A stretch of 64,000 nt of DNA from Earliella scabrosa (lineage: Eukaryota; Basidiomycota; Agaricomycetes; Polyporales; Polyporaceae), in NCBI GenBank assembly GCA_022605405.1, contig JABYQQ010000001.1, positions 3,038,001-3,102,000 of the forward strand, in the 5' to 3' direction. The notes below the pieces were generated by a model, which worked only from the letters and a program-made list of their open reading frames with translations, ran no database searches and was not told the origin of the DNA. The position numbers and the translations under genes were made by a program. This document shows positions 11,801-22,860 of the stretch, in pieces; the stretch's first letter is position 1; the number at the start of each line of letters is the position of its first letter.

Positions 11801-13814
11801 AATCAATGGCGCAAGCTCGAATACTACCACGACAACCACAATCACTGCACCGCCGATGGAGAAGCGCAAGTCAAGCTACGAGAAGTACTCGGCATTCATC
11901 TTGCCGCCTCTGGCGGAGGAGCGTACGCCCGTACCATCGCCTGTCAGCACTCTCAAGCGTGAAGGTGCTCCCGATCCTCAATTGCTCGAGGAAGAAGAGG
12001 TTGAGGAGGAGAAAGCCGAGAGGCTGCCGAAGTCTGAGGCTGCCGCCGTGTTGACTCGGGTTCAGGGCATTGTCGAGGTCGAGGCAGCACCTGAGCCAAC
12101 AGAGGTAGTGGCAGAGGTCTTGCCACCTGCTCCAGAACCGGTAGAAGTCAAGCCGACACCTCGAGATGAACTCATTCATCTAGGTGAGCATCGATCCCAG
12201 AACGAAGGAGCGCATTCCTGACGAGTTCCCCAGTGCATGTTGACGGACCTCTTCCACACGTCAACGTCGACGCGCTGTACAATGCGCCGCGACCCAAGTA
12301 CACGCCAGACCCGGATCTAGTGACCATATCTGTCGACGTTATGGCTATCGCTGGTAGCGCCGCTACCGCCATCAACAAGGACGCGCATGTGTTCTACGAC
12401 TCCGAATTGTTGGCTGTCATTCACCGCGCGAAGGTCAAACCAAGCGGGCTGGTGGCAACGAAGGTTTGGGCATGGCGTGGCAGGCGCGCAGAGACGGGTG
12501 AGCGGGAGGTGCAGAAAGTGCAGGAGCTTGCACGGCGATATGGAACTGCCCCGGTTGGTGGTATTCCTCGATCGCGCGCGAGCATTGCTTATTCCCACAT
12601 CTACCAGGTGATGATTGAGCAGGGACGGGAGCCACCCGAATTCGTTTCGGTCCTTGGAGGAAAGCTCGTAACTCGGCAGGGTACGCGCGCACACTGGAGT
12701 GCAGAGAATACGGCGATGCACCTCGTGCGTTCGCTTCAGGGACTGATCTTCATTGACGAGTTGGATCTTGTACGCCATTTTACCCTTCTTTTTGTACCCG
12801 TCGCTTACGCATACATGTTCCACAGGGCATCAAGAACCTTTGCTCTGGTTACAGCTACTGCATCTCCATACTGGACACATTCTACGTATGGCATGGACGC
12901 GGATCGACCGTATCCGAGCAACGCGCCGCTCTGGAATACGCACAAGCGCTCGCGCCCTCTCCGGAACACGTTGTCGAGTTGACTGAGGACGAAAGTCAAG
13001 CGGACGAGATGTTCTGGATGATCCTGGGCGAGGGAGACTATGCGAAGGCAGATTACTGGCGCTGGCGCTCCGACGCGCCGTTCGTCGACCCACGCATATG
13101 GGCTATCGACGCCACCCAGAGTGATCCTGTCAGTTTCGCAGCTCCATTGCCCTCCCAGGGAATGTGCTGATATCTACTTGACAGGTACGAGCGGTCGCTG
13201 GATTCCCTGCCCCTCCGGAGTTTAGTAGCGGCGTGTTCCTAGTAGACTGCATCTGGGAACTGTTCGTTCTTGTTGGGAGTGAGGCGCGTGGTCGGCGGCT
13301 GGAGATCCGTCTAGCCGTGCATCTCGCCGAGGTAGAGCGCCCTCCCGAAATTCCTTGTGTATTAGCGACTCATCAGGGCATCGCAGGCTCTCGCGCGGAA
13401 GGCTTCGTCCACACGACCGTTCACGCCAACCGTTCACGCGCTGATATTCCCGACGCAGATACCCACGGACCTTCTCCTCACATTCCGTGAGTTGGATGAG
13501 TCTGTCCTGGTCAGTCGCGTTCGGATGCATAGTGTGGTTGTTCCCATGGACTGACTGTCCGTCCGTTCTAGAACGCTGGAGATATTCCGGACCATATGAA
13601 CCTGATACCCGCCGATGACGCTAATGCGAATGTACGTCCCTGGACTCACCTTGTTTCGACGAAAGTATAATTGACACATTTCTGTCTTCCTTCTCGACTT
13701 TCTCCGTCCGCATGTGTCCTGCTGATTCAGCTGAAGTCGACGACCTGGGCCTCGGAGGCGCTGCACGACCACACGATGCTCCCACTCGGCGTGACTCCAG
13801 CTCAATTGAGTTGA
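8893..13814 (+). CDS. Gelsolin-repeat protein with long disordered N-terminus (DUF4045-type)
   Basis: The predicted protein has 1443 aa from nine exons: 8893-9124, 9187-10919, 11070-12183, 12234-12769, 12826-13128, 13185-13331, 13387-13509, 13572-13631, 13731-13814. A short coiled coil (residues 25-65, KIKALQKQVDEDEEAETRR) opens it, followed by about 900 residues rich in Pro, Ser and Thr with repeated RDRRISTPS units. The last 400 residues carry gelsolin-like repeats, recognised by LVRSLQGLIFIDELDL, FYVWHGRGS, WAIDATQ and LVDCIWELFVLVG, and end in a conserved TVHALIFPTQIPTDL tail. Gelsolin domains bind actin and calcium; here a role in actin organisation at the cell cortex is inference. The exon-7 acceptor was set at 13386 because the nearer AG at 13375-13376 shifts the frame and destroys the conserved tail. 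This matches fungal proteins annotated DUF4045/gelsolin repeat. Confidence 0.88.
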
Positions 13815-14727
13815 CGGGCCGTCCGAGCTTAAGTTTGATTGCTTGTACCAGTTACCCCCTTGCGTTCAGCTACGTGCTTTTGTATCCGTTAATCTCCATC
13901 TTCTACACGGGTCACGGACACTCGCTAATACTTACAGCGGTCGGTCTTACACGTAATCGGCAGTCATTGAATGTATCCTGTTGCACCCCAGCAAAAGCTT
14001 AACCGCGTTCGACAATCCTGCGTCTCATGGGCAGTCGGCCTTCGTTGCGCAACTCCACGATGGGCACAGCTGTTCGCCGCCGCAAGTGAGTGAGTTTGCT
14101 CTCGCCGCTCCTAGTGCCACCGATCACTACTAAATGAAGTCCGCTTCTTATCCTCCTCAACAGGACGAGTGCTCCTCTCTATATCCGTTTGTGACAGGCA
14201 AAGAGGCCCATTTTGCATTTTGACCTCGTGCTCGCGTGTGGGCATAACATCGACGCGCGTGATAGTGCAGTCAACACGGGCACCGACGCGTCTTCTCTGT
14301 GTCCGACTCGTCGCCGGGAACTCTCCACATGGTAGAGCTCTCATGTGCACCTCTTCTCCCGAGGTCTCGCCTAGCTGACCCAGTGCACCCCGTTCTGGCA
14401 ATTGACGCGCTTCGATCACGAGCGATCAGAACGTCGCGCTCACAGACCGCGTCAGGAGGACGTTGGGCTGGCGAGTCTTTCAGTGCGCTGCTCATCTCCG
14501 TTTGGCACGGTCAACCATCCTGGTGTCAACTCGCCGTTGCCAAGCACTACGCGAACCACGAAATGCGAGCACAAGCGCGACGTTTTCCTCCGTTGCACCG
14601 TGCGCACCCTCAATGAGAGAAACTCGACCAGTTTGCATTGCTGATATTTAAGCACCGCGTCCGCTCGGTCTCTGTCGGACTGACCCACACCATAGCCTTC
14701 CAGTTGACGGCCACCCCGCCGAGAACG
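13815..14727. other. Intergenic/promoter, 0.9 kb
   Basis: This region carries the 3' end of the gelsolin gene and the promoter of the first GH17-like gene. A TATA-like TATTTAAG lies near 14644, about 85 bp before the start. A 23 bp motif at 14358-14380 recurs before the second GH17-like gene and is listed separately. No other gene was found. Confidence 0.5.
14358..14380 (+). promoter_or_regulatory. Conserved upstream element, GH17-like copy 1
   Basis: This 23 bp block begins CCCGAGGTCTCGCCTA and ends GCTGACC. It matches 21 of 23 positions with the block at 16778-16800. Both blocks sit at nearly the same distance before the start codon (348 and 367 bp), while the surrounding DNA is not obviously alike. 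It may be a transcription-factor site or a relic of the duplication. Confidence 0.4.
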
Positions 14728-16140
14728 ATGGCTGGACTCAGACTCATCGCGCGCTCATTATTCCTCACCGTGGTCGCCCTATCTGGGGTCGTGCACGGTG
14801 TAGCAATAGCAACAGAGCCCAAGCTCAAGGCGGGCGCCGCGGCATCGTGTTTCCCGTCTGCGGGGTTCCAGATGCCATCTGAAGTGCCGAAGAGCACGGA
14901 CGGTTGGTGGTGCGACCCCACGAGCGAGTACGCGTTCATGGGGTTCAGCTACGAAGTCACTGCTTGTGCGTTTATCTGCTGCTCCTGCACGTCAAAGGGG
15001 GTAACTGATCCAATGGCGACGCTTCTTCTACAGGCCAGAGCAGGGCGCAGCTCCAGAGGGAGTTTGCGGACATCAAGAATTCTTTCCAGGGGCGCTACGT
15101 CCGTCTGTATGGCGCGTGCGACCGCAAAGGGTTCTAGTGAGTCTTGCAGCCTCGTTATATGTTCCAGTATGGTGACTGACTGGTTCTCGACGTAGTGATG
15201 ATATCGTTGACGCCGCGTGGGACAACGGTACGTGCTTCACTACTGTCAATGGTAACCACAATGCAGCTGACTCTGATACTACCTGATGTCCAGGACTGGG
15301 CGTACATGCACTCATCTGGGTGAGTGTCGCCCGCCATCGCAGTGTGGCCATGTCCTCTGACTATGCCCTCCGCACATACAGTTCGGCTTTGACTACGACG
15401 ACATCTGGATCACACGGCGCGACACGCTCCTCGCCGCGCTGCACGCGAACCCGAAAGCCAAGTTTGTCACGCGCGTGCTGCAATTCGGGTCCGAGCCGCT
15501 CTTCGACTGGGTCCTGACCCCGAACCAGCTCGCGACCCAGATCCTCGCAGCGAAGAAAAATCTGTCGAGCCTCGGCATCCCCGTGACGATCAGCGAGCTC
15601 GCGTACGGATACCAGGAGCACGACAACGCGCCGATGGTGATGGACGCGATCGACTTGGTGGACATCCATATGTTGCCTTTCTTTGCGCAGGATGCGTCGA
15701 CGTGTGCGTGTCCTCTCTCGCGCTCTTTCTTTGGCGCTTGGACTGACGTCACTTGTGTAGCGGACAAAGCGTGGCCGATTGTGCAGCGCGACCTCAACTG
15801 GTTCATCGCACATGGACAGGGCAAGAAGATGTACTTCAGTCAGGTGTGTCTGAGGCCATTCCTATCTTTCGACTCGTACTCATTCGTGTATCAGAATGGC
15901 TGGCCATCCACGACATACCCCGGAGTGGAGCCCAACAGCCCGGACGCAGTCGCGGACATTCCGAACGAACAAGGCTACTACGCACTCCTCGACGCCCACT
16001 GCCAGGACTTCAAGACGGCGCCCAACGGTGGTGTGGGCTGGTTCTGGCACATCTACTCGGATAACCAGGAGCCCGGCTATGGGCTGTACACCACCAGGGG
16101 ACAGCTGAAGTTCCCGTTCGCGCCCAAGACGCACTGCTAG
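14728..16140 (+). CDS. GH17-like beta-1,3-glucanase, copy 1 (Gln at predicted nucleophile)
   Basis: The predicted protein has 349 aa from exons 14728-14965, 15034-15136, 15196-15227, 15294-15319, 15382-15703, 15761-15843 and 15895-16140. A signal peptide covers about residues 1-26. The fold markers are SYEVTAC, YVRLYGACD, QFGSEPLFD (Glu171, expected acid/base), ISELAYGY, and the terminal GWFWHIYSDNQEPGYG. GH17 enzymes cut or transfer beta-1,3-glucan in the wall. In the two sister genes the strand-7 motif reads DENGWPS or TENGWLS, with Glu as the expected nucleophile. Here the same position, residue 268, is CAG (Gln), the last codon before an intron. A single G-to-C change would explain it. 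The gene may therefore encode an inactive or glucan-binding protein. The start was chosen because the signal peptide begins there. All seven exon phases match copies 2 and 3. Family is inferred from motifs. Confidence 0.85.
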
Positions 16141-17166
16141 CGCGGGTATGGGGATAAGGTCACAAAAGGTTGAGATCAAGTATTTTTATCATTGGGATCA
16201 AGGGGAGAATGCACACTGCGTGCACGTCGTGATGACTTATACGACCACATTAACGACCTTTTTGTATTCAAAACTTGTTACGACTCATTGTGATATGACA
16301 CAGGTTACGCATCCACGGACAATCTGTCGTATCGCGCGGTGGATCCGTGCAATTGTGCGACTGACTTCCACAGAGTTCCTGCTATAGTGCCGCCCTCGTC
16401 ATGGAGGTTCAACCTGACTGACACTGGCATTCTACCAAAAACATGCATCGTAATTTCTGGGCGGGTTAAGCAAGAAGCTTGACAGGTGCCACTCGTCGAC
16501 TCAATGGAGGAAGAATTCCCAATGCCAGATGGTCCTGTTCCCTCCTGGTCGCATCCCTGACGGTCGAAGATGTACCCGGCACATCTCGGCACGGGTCACA
16601 GCCCCGTGATCGCGTCTAGGTGTGACCGTGGACAGCGCGAGAGACGGGTTCCGTGTGCCCCATGTGGGCCGCGTCTTCTTCCCTCTTCTGCGGCGGACCC
16701 ATTCGCGCTATCCAATACCCGCCGCGGCGTCGCTCTTATGATCGGTGTTTCGCGCTGAATTGGGCGTCGTAATGGCTCCCGAGGTGTCGCCTGGCTGACC
16801 GTCTCCGACTCGGACTATTCGCTAGCTCGTCCAGGCTCGATTCAAATGGCCAGAACCCGCTCTCGCTCTGTCAGCCTCTGCTCTGTTCGGATTCGCACAC
16901 GCTGCCTCGAGGATCGCGTCCTTCTTCTTCCCGCACGATGGCGGCGTTCCCGTTCTGGTTCACTCAACCGTGCTAGTCTCCATTCACAGACGCGAACCAC
17001 TGCGCTTCTTCAGTCGTCCCTGGTCCATAAATACTCCTGCGCGGCCGCTGCTGGCAGCTGAGCCTTGTCGCTTTTAGGCCGGCCTACCTCAAAAACCCCT
17101 TCACGGGCCCCACCAGTCTTTACCGGTTTACCCTACAGACACTCATCACCCTTGTGAAGACAAGAG
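16141..17166. other. Intergenic/promoter, 1.0 kb
   Basis: This spacer separates GH17-like copies 1 and 2. It contains the second copy of the 23 bp upstream element (16778-16800) and a TATA-like ATAAATA near 17027, about 140 bp before the start of copy 2. No coding signal was seen. Confidence 0.45.
16778..16800 (+). promoter_or_regulatory. Conserved upstream element, GH17-like copy 2
   Basis: This block begins CCCGAGGTGTCGCCTG and ends GCTGACC. It differs from the block at 14358-14380 at two positions only. It lies 367 bp before the start codon of copy 2. Confidence 0.4.
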
Positions 17167-18619
17167 ATGATTGTATCCGCCATCCTCACTACCCTCGTGC
17201 TTTCGGGGCTCGTGCACGCTGCTCCGCTTGAGCTCGAGGTGGGCGTGCAGCCGCACGACTTTGGGCAGCCTTCCAACCCGGTCACCGTCAACATCACTGC
17301 ACCCAAAAACGCTCCTTTCTGCTTCCCCTCGCTCGGGTTCGTCATGCCACTCGAGCTCCCGGCGGACAACACCAACTGGTGGTGCGACCCGGCCACGGAG
17401 TACGCCTTCCTCGGATTCAGCTATGAAGTTACTGCCTGTGCGTATTGCGATGCTTGCCTTGTGATGCGCGCTGAAATTCCTATATGGACAAATGTAGGCC
17501 AGAGCAGGGCGCAGCTGCACAGGGAATTCGCGGACATCCGCAACCACTTCCAGTCCCGCTACGTCCGCCTCTACGGGGTGTGCGACCGCGACGGCTTTTA
17601 GTGAGTCTCTTCCCAGAATGGGTCCGAGCGAGACTGGTTGCTCATGTTCGACTTCTCTTCAGTGACGACATTGTAGATGCCGCGTGGGACAATGGTAAGT
17701 GGTACGCTTACCTCCTGCTATTCCCCACCCAACTGATAGGACATAGGGTTGGGCGTCCACGCTCTTATATGGGTAAGTCTTCAGCGCGTCTCGCCGCACC
17801 GCCGACACCAACGCCCACTTACCACTCTCCTTCCCTAGTTCGGCTTCGACCTCGACGACCTCTGGATCTCCCGACGGGACACGCTCCTCGCCGCACTCCA
17901 CGCGAACCCCAAGGCTAAATTCGTGACACGCGTTCTCCAATTCGGGTCCGAGCCGCTCTTCGACAACGTACTCCCGCACGCGCAGCTCGCGGAGCAGGTC
18001 AGGCTCGCGAAGCAGAACCTGTCGAGCCTCAACATCCCCGTCACCGTGAGCGAGCTCGCGTTTGGGTTCCAGGAGCGCGGCGGGGCGCAGGACGTGCTGG
18101 ACGCGATCGACTCGATCAACATACACATGCTGCCGTTCTTTGCGCAGGACGCGTCGACGTGTGCGTGTTTGCCCACTGATACCATCTGCGACATTGCTGG
18201 GTACTCACGAGGACATTCTGACAGCGGACCAGGCGTGGCCGCTCGTGCAGCGCGACCTACAGTGGTTCATTGACCACGGGAACGGGAAGAAGATGTACTT
18301 CGACGAGGTACGCCCACCCGCGCGAATCCCCATGCACTCAATCCAGCTCACAAACGCGCTCGTCGCACAGAACGGCTGGCCGTCCGTGACGTCCGAGGGT
18401 GTGCAGCCGAACAGCCCTAAGGCGGTCGCGGACGTGCACAACGAGCAGGGCTACTACCTCCTCCTCGACGCGCACTGCGAAGACCTCAAGGCGGTCGTGG
18501 GCGGTGGCGTCGGCTGGTTCTGGCACATCTACTCGGACAACCAGGAGCCTGGCTACGGGCTGTACGACTCCAAGGGCAGGATGAAGTTCGCGCCGTTCGC
18601 GCCGAGGACCCAGTGCTAG
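17167..18619 (+). CDS. GH17-like beta-1,3-glucanase, copy 2
   Basis: The predicted protein has 361 aa from exons 17167-17437, 17498-17600, 17663-17694, 17747-17772, 17839-18160, 18225-18307 and 18371-18619. A short signal peptide (MIVSAILTTLVLSGLVHA) starts it. Predicted catalytic residues are both present: Glu182 in QFGSEPLFD and Glu279 in YFDENGWPS. The C-terminus GWFWHIYSDNQEPGYG matches copy 1 almost perfectly. Exon 2 (103 nt), exon 3 (32 nt), exon 4 (26 nt), exon 5 (322 nt) and exon 6 (83 nt) have exactly the same lengths as in copy 1, so the two are tandem duplicates. Of the three copies this one looks the most canonical and is expected to be an active secreted wall glucanase or transglycosylase. 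GH17 assignment is by motif. Confidence 0.87.
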
Positions 18620-19128
18620 TCGCGCGCGTCTGATGAAGCCTTAAATGGCCGTCCTACAGAGGGTGTTCGGGTGTATAAGTTATTGTGTCCGGGCGACGAT
18701 GTGTGTACTTACTACCGATACCATAGGGCTGTGAAATCGTATCATTTCCTACATGGGAATGGCTGTGATTCCGACATGCACACTTCCGCCTCGCGGTGTT
18801 CAGAAGGTGCTCAAGGTTGCCATGGAAGGCAAAGAGCAACGAAGAGGACGCATGTTCAAATTGACTGCAGCAGGGCAAGCCTGGATGTGGACGGGCGTCA
18901 GGCGAGCGTACGCGTACATCCGGCGCCGGAATCAATTTCGCTTCTGTGACTTGAAGTTCCCGTGCGCTTGCCAGGCTTCCAGCTGTGGCCGAGCTCCAAC
19001 GTCACGGTCAGCCCTTCGACACGGCGGCAATGAGGCTGCAAGGACCCTTCGTACGAATACATAAAGACGTGGTGGGCTACTCATAGGGCATCTAGTCTCC
19101 AGTACTGCCGGCCTACGTACTCTTGCCA
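18620..19128. other. Intergenic, 0.5 kb
   Basis: This spacer follows GH17-like copy 2 and precedes membrane protein B. The open frames in it have no domain I recognise. A run ATACATAAAGACG near 19057 might be a weak TATA-like site for the next gene. Confidence 0.35.
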
Positions 19129-19749
19129 ATGCGCCCCTCAGTACTCACCTCCCACTCCCGACCTGTGCGACTCGTTCTTCCTAGACCTATCACCCCTTCA
19201 GGCACTCTACGACTTCATAGTCTTCGCCGTCAATACTCGCAGCGCGTCGGTGCGCCATCGTCGCAGCCGCTCGCCCCGCCGATGCGTCCCAATGAGTCGT
19301 CACTGCTGCCATATTTCGTCGGGGGCGTCGCCGGGATCGTGACCGTGGCTGTAGGAGGTACGTTCGATCCGTTCGTCCATAGCCCCAACGCTGACTCGGT
19401 CATACCCCGGGCGAACAGGGTACGCGTACTACCACTTCTCGGGCCTGAAGCGAATCGTGGATAAGGATGCTGCCGTGAAGGAGCGCTACACGGACACCAA
19501 GGCTGCTGTTGTGGAACAAGTCGCGGAGAAGTCTGTGGCCCCGCGCGACCAAATGACCGCTGTCGCAGAAGCGGCACGGGAGGTGGCGAAGGCCAAGAGG
19601 GAGGACCTCCGCGCGCGGTGGGGCTCTCGCCTCCAGGCTGGGTCAAAGACGGACGGCCACGGCCACGGACGAGGTGACGAGGTAAGGCGCAGTGGCGACC
19701 GCTGCTGTTGCGCAGGCTCTGATTGTTTCGGTCGATGCAGGAAAAATGA
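19129..19749 (+). CDS. Single-pass mitochondrial-type membrane protein, copy B
   Basis: The predicted protein has 166 aa from exons 19129-19357, 19419-19681 and 19741-19749. The first 45 residues are rich in Arg, Ser, Thr and Pro with no acids, like a mitochondrial presequence. A Gly-rich transmembrane segment follows (FVGGVAGIVTVAVGGYAYYH), ending in Tyr residues as in the gene at 1988-2784. The remainder is a charged Ala/Lys/Glu helix and a Gly/His-rich tail. The last coding exon is only nine bases (Glu-Lys-stop). Reading through that last intron would add a Cys-rich random-looking tail, so I prefer the spliced form. It sits inside the GH17-like array and shares architecture with copy A, but sequence identity is low. 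Function unknown; resemblance to fungal calcofluor-white-hypersensitive proteins is from memory. Confidence 0.7.
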
Positions 19750-20218
19750 GCAATCGGACTTGTGCCACGGTCGTTCCAAGTTATCGCAAATGTCGCAGTG
19801 TTCTCTCGGCTCCGTGTTCTTATTTGCTTGTATTCTTGCTGTGCTTGTCCTCGCTTTCTATTGTATAACTCTTGCTCGAATAATTTCTCGTCACCGTCCT
19901 GCGTTCCTTGTTCTCCGGGGAGTATTCAGGTCCAAGACGCTGTGCTGGAAACATGTCAGAGACAACAGGTCAATCCCACATATGCGTCTCTGACCCGCAC
20001 ACACTGTATGTTCATCAAGTGATCCGTGTGGAGAGTATCAGTTTGTGCTTTTCGTTTTCTGGCTTGATGGATAGCTTGTGGCAGTGATATGATGAATGAA
20101 GTGGTCCGTCTCCATATCTGCGGACCGCGCTCACCCGTATAACTGCCCTGACGTTCGAGTAGGGAGCGCATTTTTCCCTCTACCGCATAACCCTCTGAAT
20201 CCGAACCCGTGGGCAGCG
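19750..20218. other. Intergenic, 0.47 kb
   Basis: This spacer holds the 3' end of membrane protein B (T-rich from about 19820) and the promoter of GH17-like copy 3. The 23 bp element found before copies 1 and 2 was not seen here. Confidence 0.4.
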
Positions 20219-21784
20219 ATGGTGTCTGTCACGGTCATCCTGGAGGCAGTCCTCTCGGTGTCTTTACTTGCATCCCAGGTCAACGCCGAACTTGTACACC
20301 ATCGAAAACGACACTCCGGAACTTGCAAGCTTCACTCGTCAGATAGGACTAATCCGGATAGCGTGTCGCCACCGTTTATGACGACCTCAGCTGGTCAGTC
20401 CCACGAGACCGCCACCTCCTCTCAAGACATACCCAATGGTGGCGAGGGTACGCCACAGCCGAGCGCCAATTGCTTCCCTGCACTGGGCTTCAAGATGCCG
20501 GGGCAGGTTCCCGAGGACGAGTCGGGCTGGTGGTGTGATCCAGCTAGCGAGTATGCCTTCCTGGGCTTCAGCTATGAGGTTACTGCATGTAAGAGGGTTG
20601 CGCGTTCATCGCGAGGCATCATCGATGTCGGGCTGATCATCTGCGAACTTCCAGGTCAGGGCCCTAAACAGCTCAAGACCGAGTTTACAAACATACGGAA
20701 CAAGTACAAAGGGCGGTATATTCGTCTGTACGGCGTCTGCGACAAGAAGGGATATTAGTGTGTTTTCCTTGTCTACCTCATGAGAGAACCCACCGGTTAA
20801 CCAAGGATCCTCTCAGTAACGACGTGATCGATGCTGCATGGGAGGCTGGTAGGTGGTGTGACCCCAGAAGCAGATACGCTCTGCTGATATTTTCTCTTGC
20901 CAGGCCTTGGAGTACACGCACTCGTCTGGGTGAGCTAGAATCATCTTCAGCGATCATCACATCCAAAGCCAACCTTCCAATTACCTCAGTTCGGATTTGA
21001 CGGCGACGATCGCTGGATCGGCCGGCGGGACGAACTGCGAAACATACTCCTCTCCAATCCGAAGGCCAAGTTCGTCACCCGCGCAGTCCAGTTCGGCAGC
21101 GAGCCGCTCTTCGACGGAGTCCTCCCGGCCAAGGAGCTCGCGAAGCAAGTCGCGGAGATGCGGGAGAGCCTGAAGAGCGTCAACGTTCCCGTCACGATCA
21201 GTGAGATGGCGTACGGGTTCACCAAACAGAGCAAGAATGATATGAAGGTGATCATGGACGCCATCGACCCCATCGACGCACATATGCTCCCCTTCTTCTG
21301 GCATGATGCCAGTAATGGTGCGTCACAATTCGCTGGGCGGTCTTCTGCCTCCTTGGCATGTCAAGAACTGAGCTTGTGGCTCTCACAGCGAAGGCATCTT
21401 GGACTGGTATCGAGAAGGAGATCAACACGTTTTGGGTTCCAAACGCAAAGGGCAAGAAGATATATCTCACTGAGGTACGTTTCACTGTCTACAATCACTC
21501 GCGACCTTCGGGTGAGCGGACATTGCTTTATGTAGAACGGCTGGCTGTCGGGGGTACACGGAGAGAGCCAGAAGTCCAACAGCGGCGCGGCGCAGGCAAG
21601 TGTGCAGCAGCAGCAGGACTACTTCGACATGCTCGACTCGAAGTGCGAGTTCTTCAAGGGTGTGGCGGGTGGCGGCGTGGGTTGGTTTGCGCACATCTAT
21701 TCAGATAACCAGGAGCCTGGGTATGGCATACTGGGTCAGGATGGCAAGGAAAAGTTTCCGTTCAGTCCGCGGACGCACTGTTGA
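20219..21784 (+). CDS. GH17-like beta-1,3-glucanase, copy 3 (divergent)
   Basis: The predicted protein has 397 aa from exons 20219-20588, 20655-20757, 20817-20848, 20904-20929, 20990-21317, 21389-21474 and 21536-21784. A signal peptide ends near SQVNA. An extra Ser/Thr/His-rich stretch of about 55 residues lies between the signal and the catalytic domain and is absent from copies 1 and 2. Glu215 (QFGSEPLFD) and Glu315 (YLTENGW) are in place as the catalytic pair. The motif after the nucleophile is NGWLS, not NGWPS, and the tail has GWFAHIYSDNQEPGYG. Exons 2, 3 and 4 keep the lengths of the other copies. It is the oldest split of the three by eye and is separated from them by membrane protein B. 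Confidence 0.86.
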
Positions 21785-22860
21785 GGCCTGAGGTCCGATG
21801 CGTGGTGTCAATAGACATATACGGGGCGTCTTGGTTGACAGTACTTACTAGAGTCACTGCTAAACTAATTGACTGGTTGATACCATATTCTTCAATAGCA
21901 GATCAATGGGTTGGCATCCATATGTTAAGCTCATGCGTTCGACTCGGAGTCTATAGCAGCAACCAGGTAGCAACCCTGGGTCCCGTAGTCGAGGCGAACT
22001 TGAACGGCCGCGGCTGCTGCGCCACCAGCGCTAACGCGCTACTGAACACTACACGTGGCACTCGGCGTCTGCTCGAGGACTCGGATGAGTCCCGAACGAA
22101 GTCCAACTTGCACCTGGCCGTACTTGCCCTAACGCGGTGGCTACAGGTATGGGTCTGACCTGGTCTTCGGCATATATACGTTTGCCCCTTCAGATCGGGC
22201 AAAGCTTACGGTCTCCGGTGCGCAATCAATACTCATGATTTCATCCCTCCTTGCCAGTCCGACTCAGGGGAGTCATCGACTCAGAGTGATACCCACCCCT
22301 GTGATTGCTTGGCAGTCAGAATACAGGACTCGCAGCTAATGGCTTGCCCACTTCGCACTGCTTTCTACTCACAACAGCGATCTAACATCTGAATCTCGCT
22401 TTCAATGCCCTTGTTTTTCCGGAGCTCCCGGGCACCACAAGCTCCAAATTCTGACACGCACGCTTGCCATTTGTCAAACAGCACTCGCCACCGTTGGTGC
22501 TTCTCGGCGGTACTACCCCGGGAAATTAATATTGACTGACCATACACCTCTGGTACGGGCTTTCCATACGCCGCCCTATCGCATCCTGTTCACGAATCAC
22601 GTATCGCCTCATTCTAGTAGGACGTCCCCCTTGGCAGTCACCTTCAAGGTGGAATGCCTCCATTTGTTGCCAGCTCAACAGCATTCTTATACCCATCATT
22701 CACAACAACGATGAAGCCACCGGTGATACGACACCCAAAGTCCGTGCCTTCTTATACTCGCTTGCTTGGACTGCGAGCTGATTCTACCTCTCATAATCAC
22801 TCCACAGACATCATCACCCTGTTAGACTGAGCGACGTAGCCTCCAAGGAGAGCTTATGCT
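21785..22860. other. Intergenic, 1.1 kb
   Basis: This spacer lies between GH17-like copy 3 and zinc-finger protein B. A short inverted pair TGCCC/GGGCA near 22180-22203 is too weak to call a terminator or element. No gene was recognised. Confidence 0.4.

Noticed and set aside
19682..19993. Read-through C-terminus of membrane protein B
   Set aside because: A good intron (19682-19740) removes it; the read-through tail is Cys/Arg-rich and hydrophobic without similarity to copy A.
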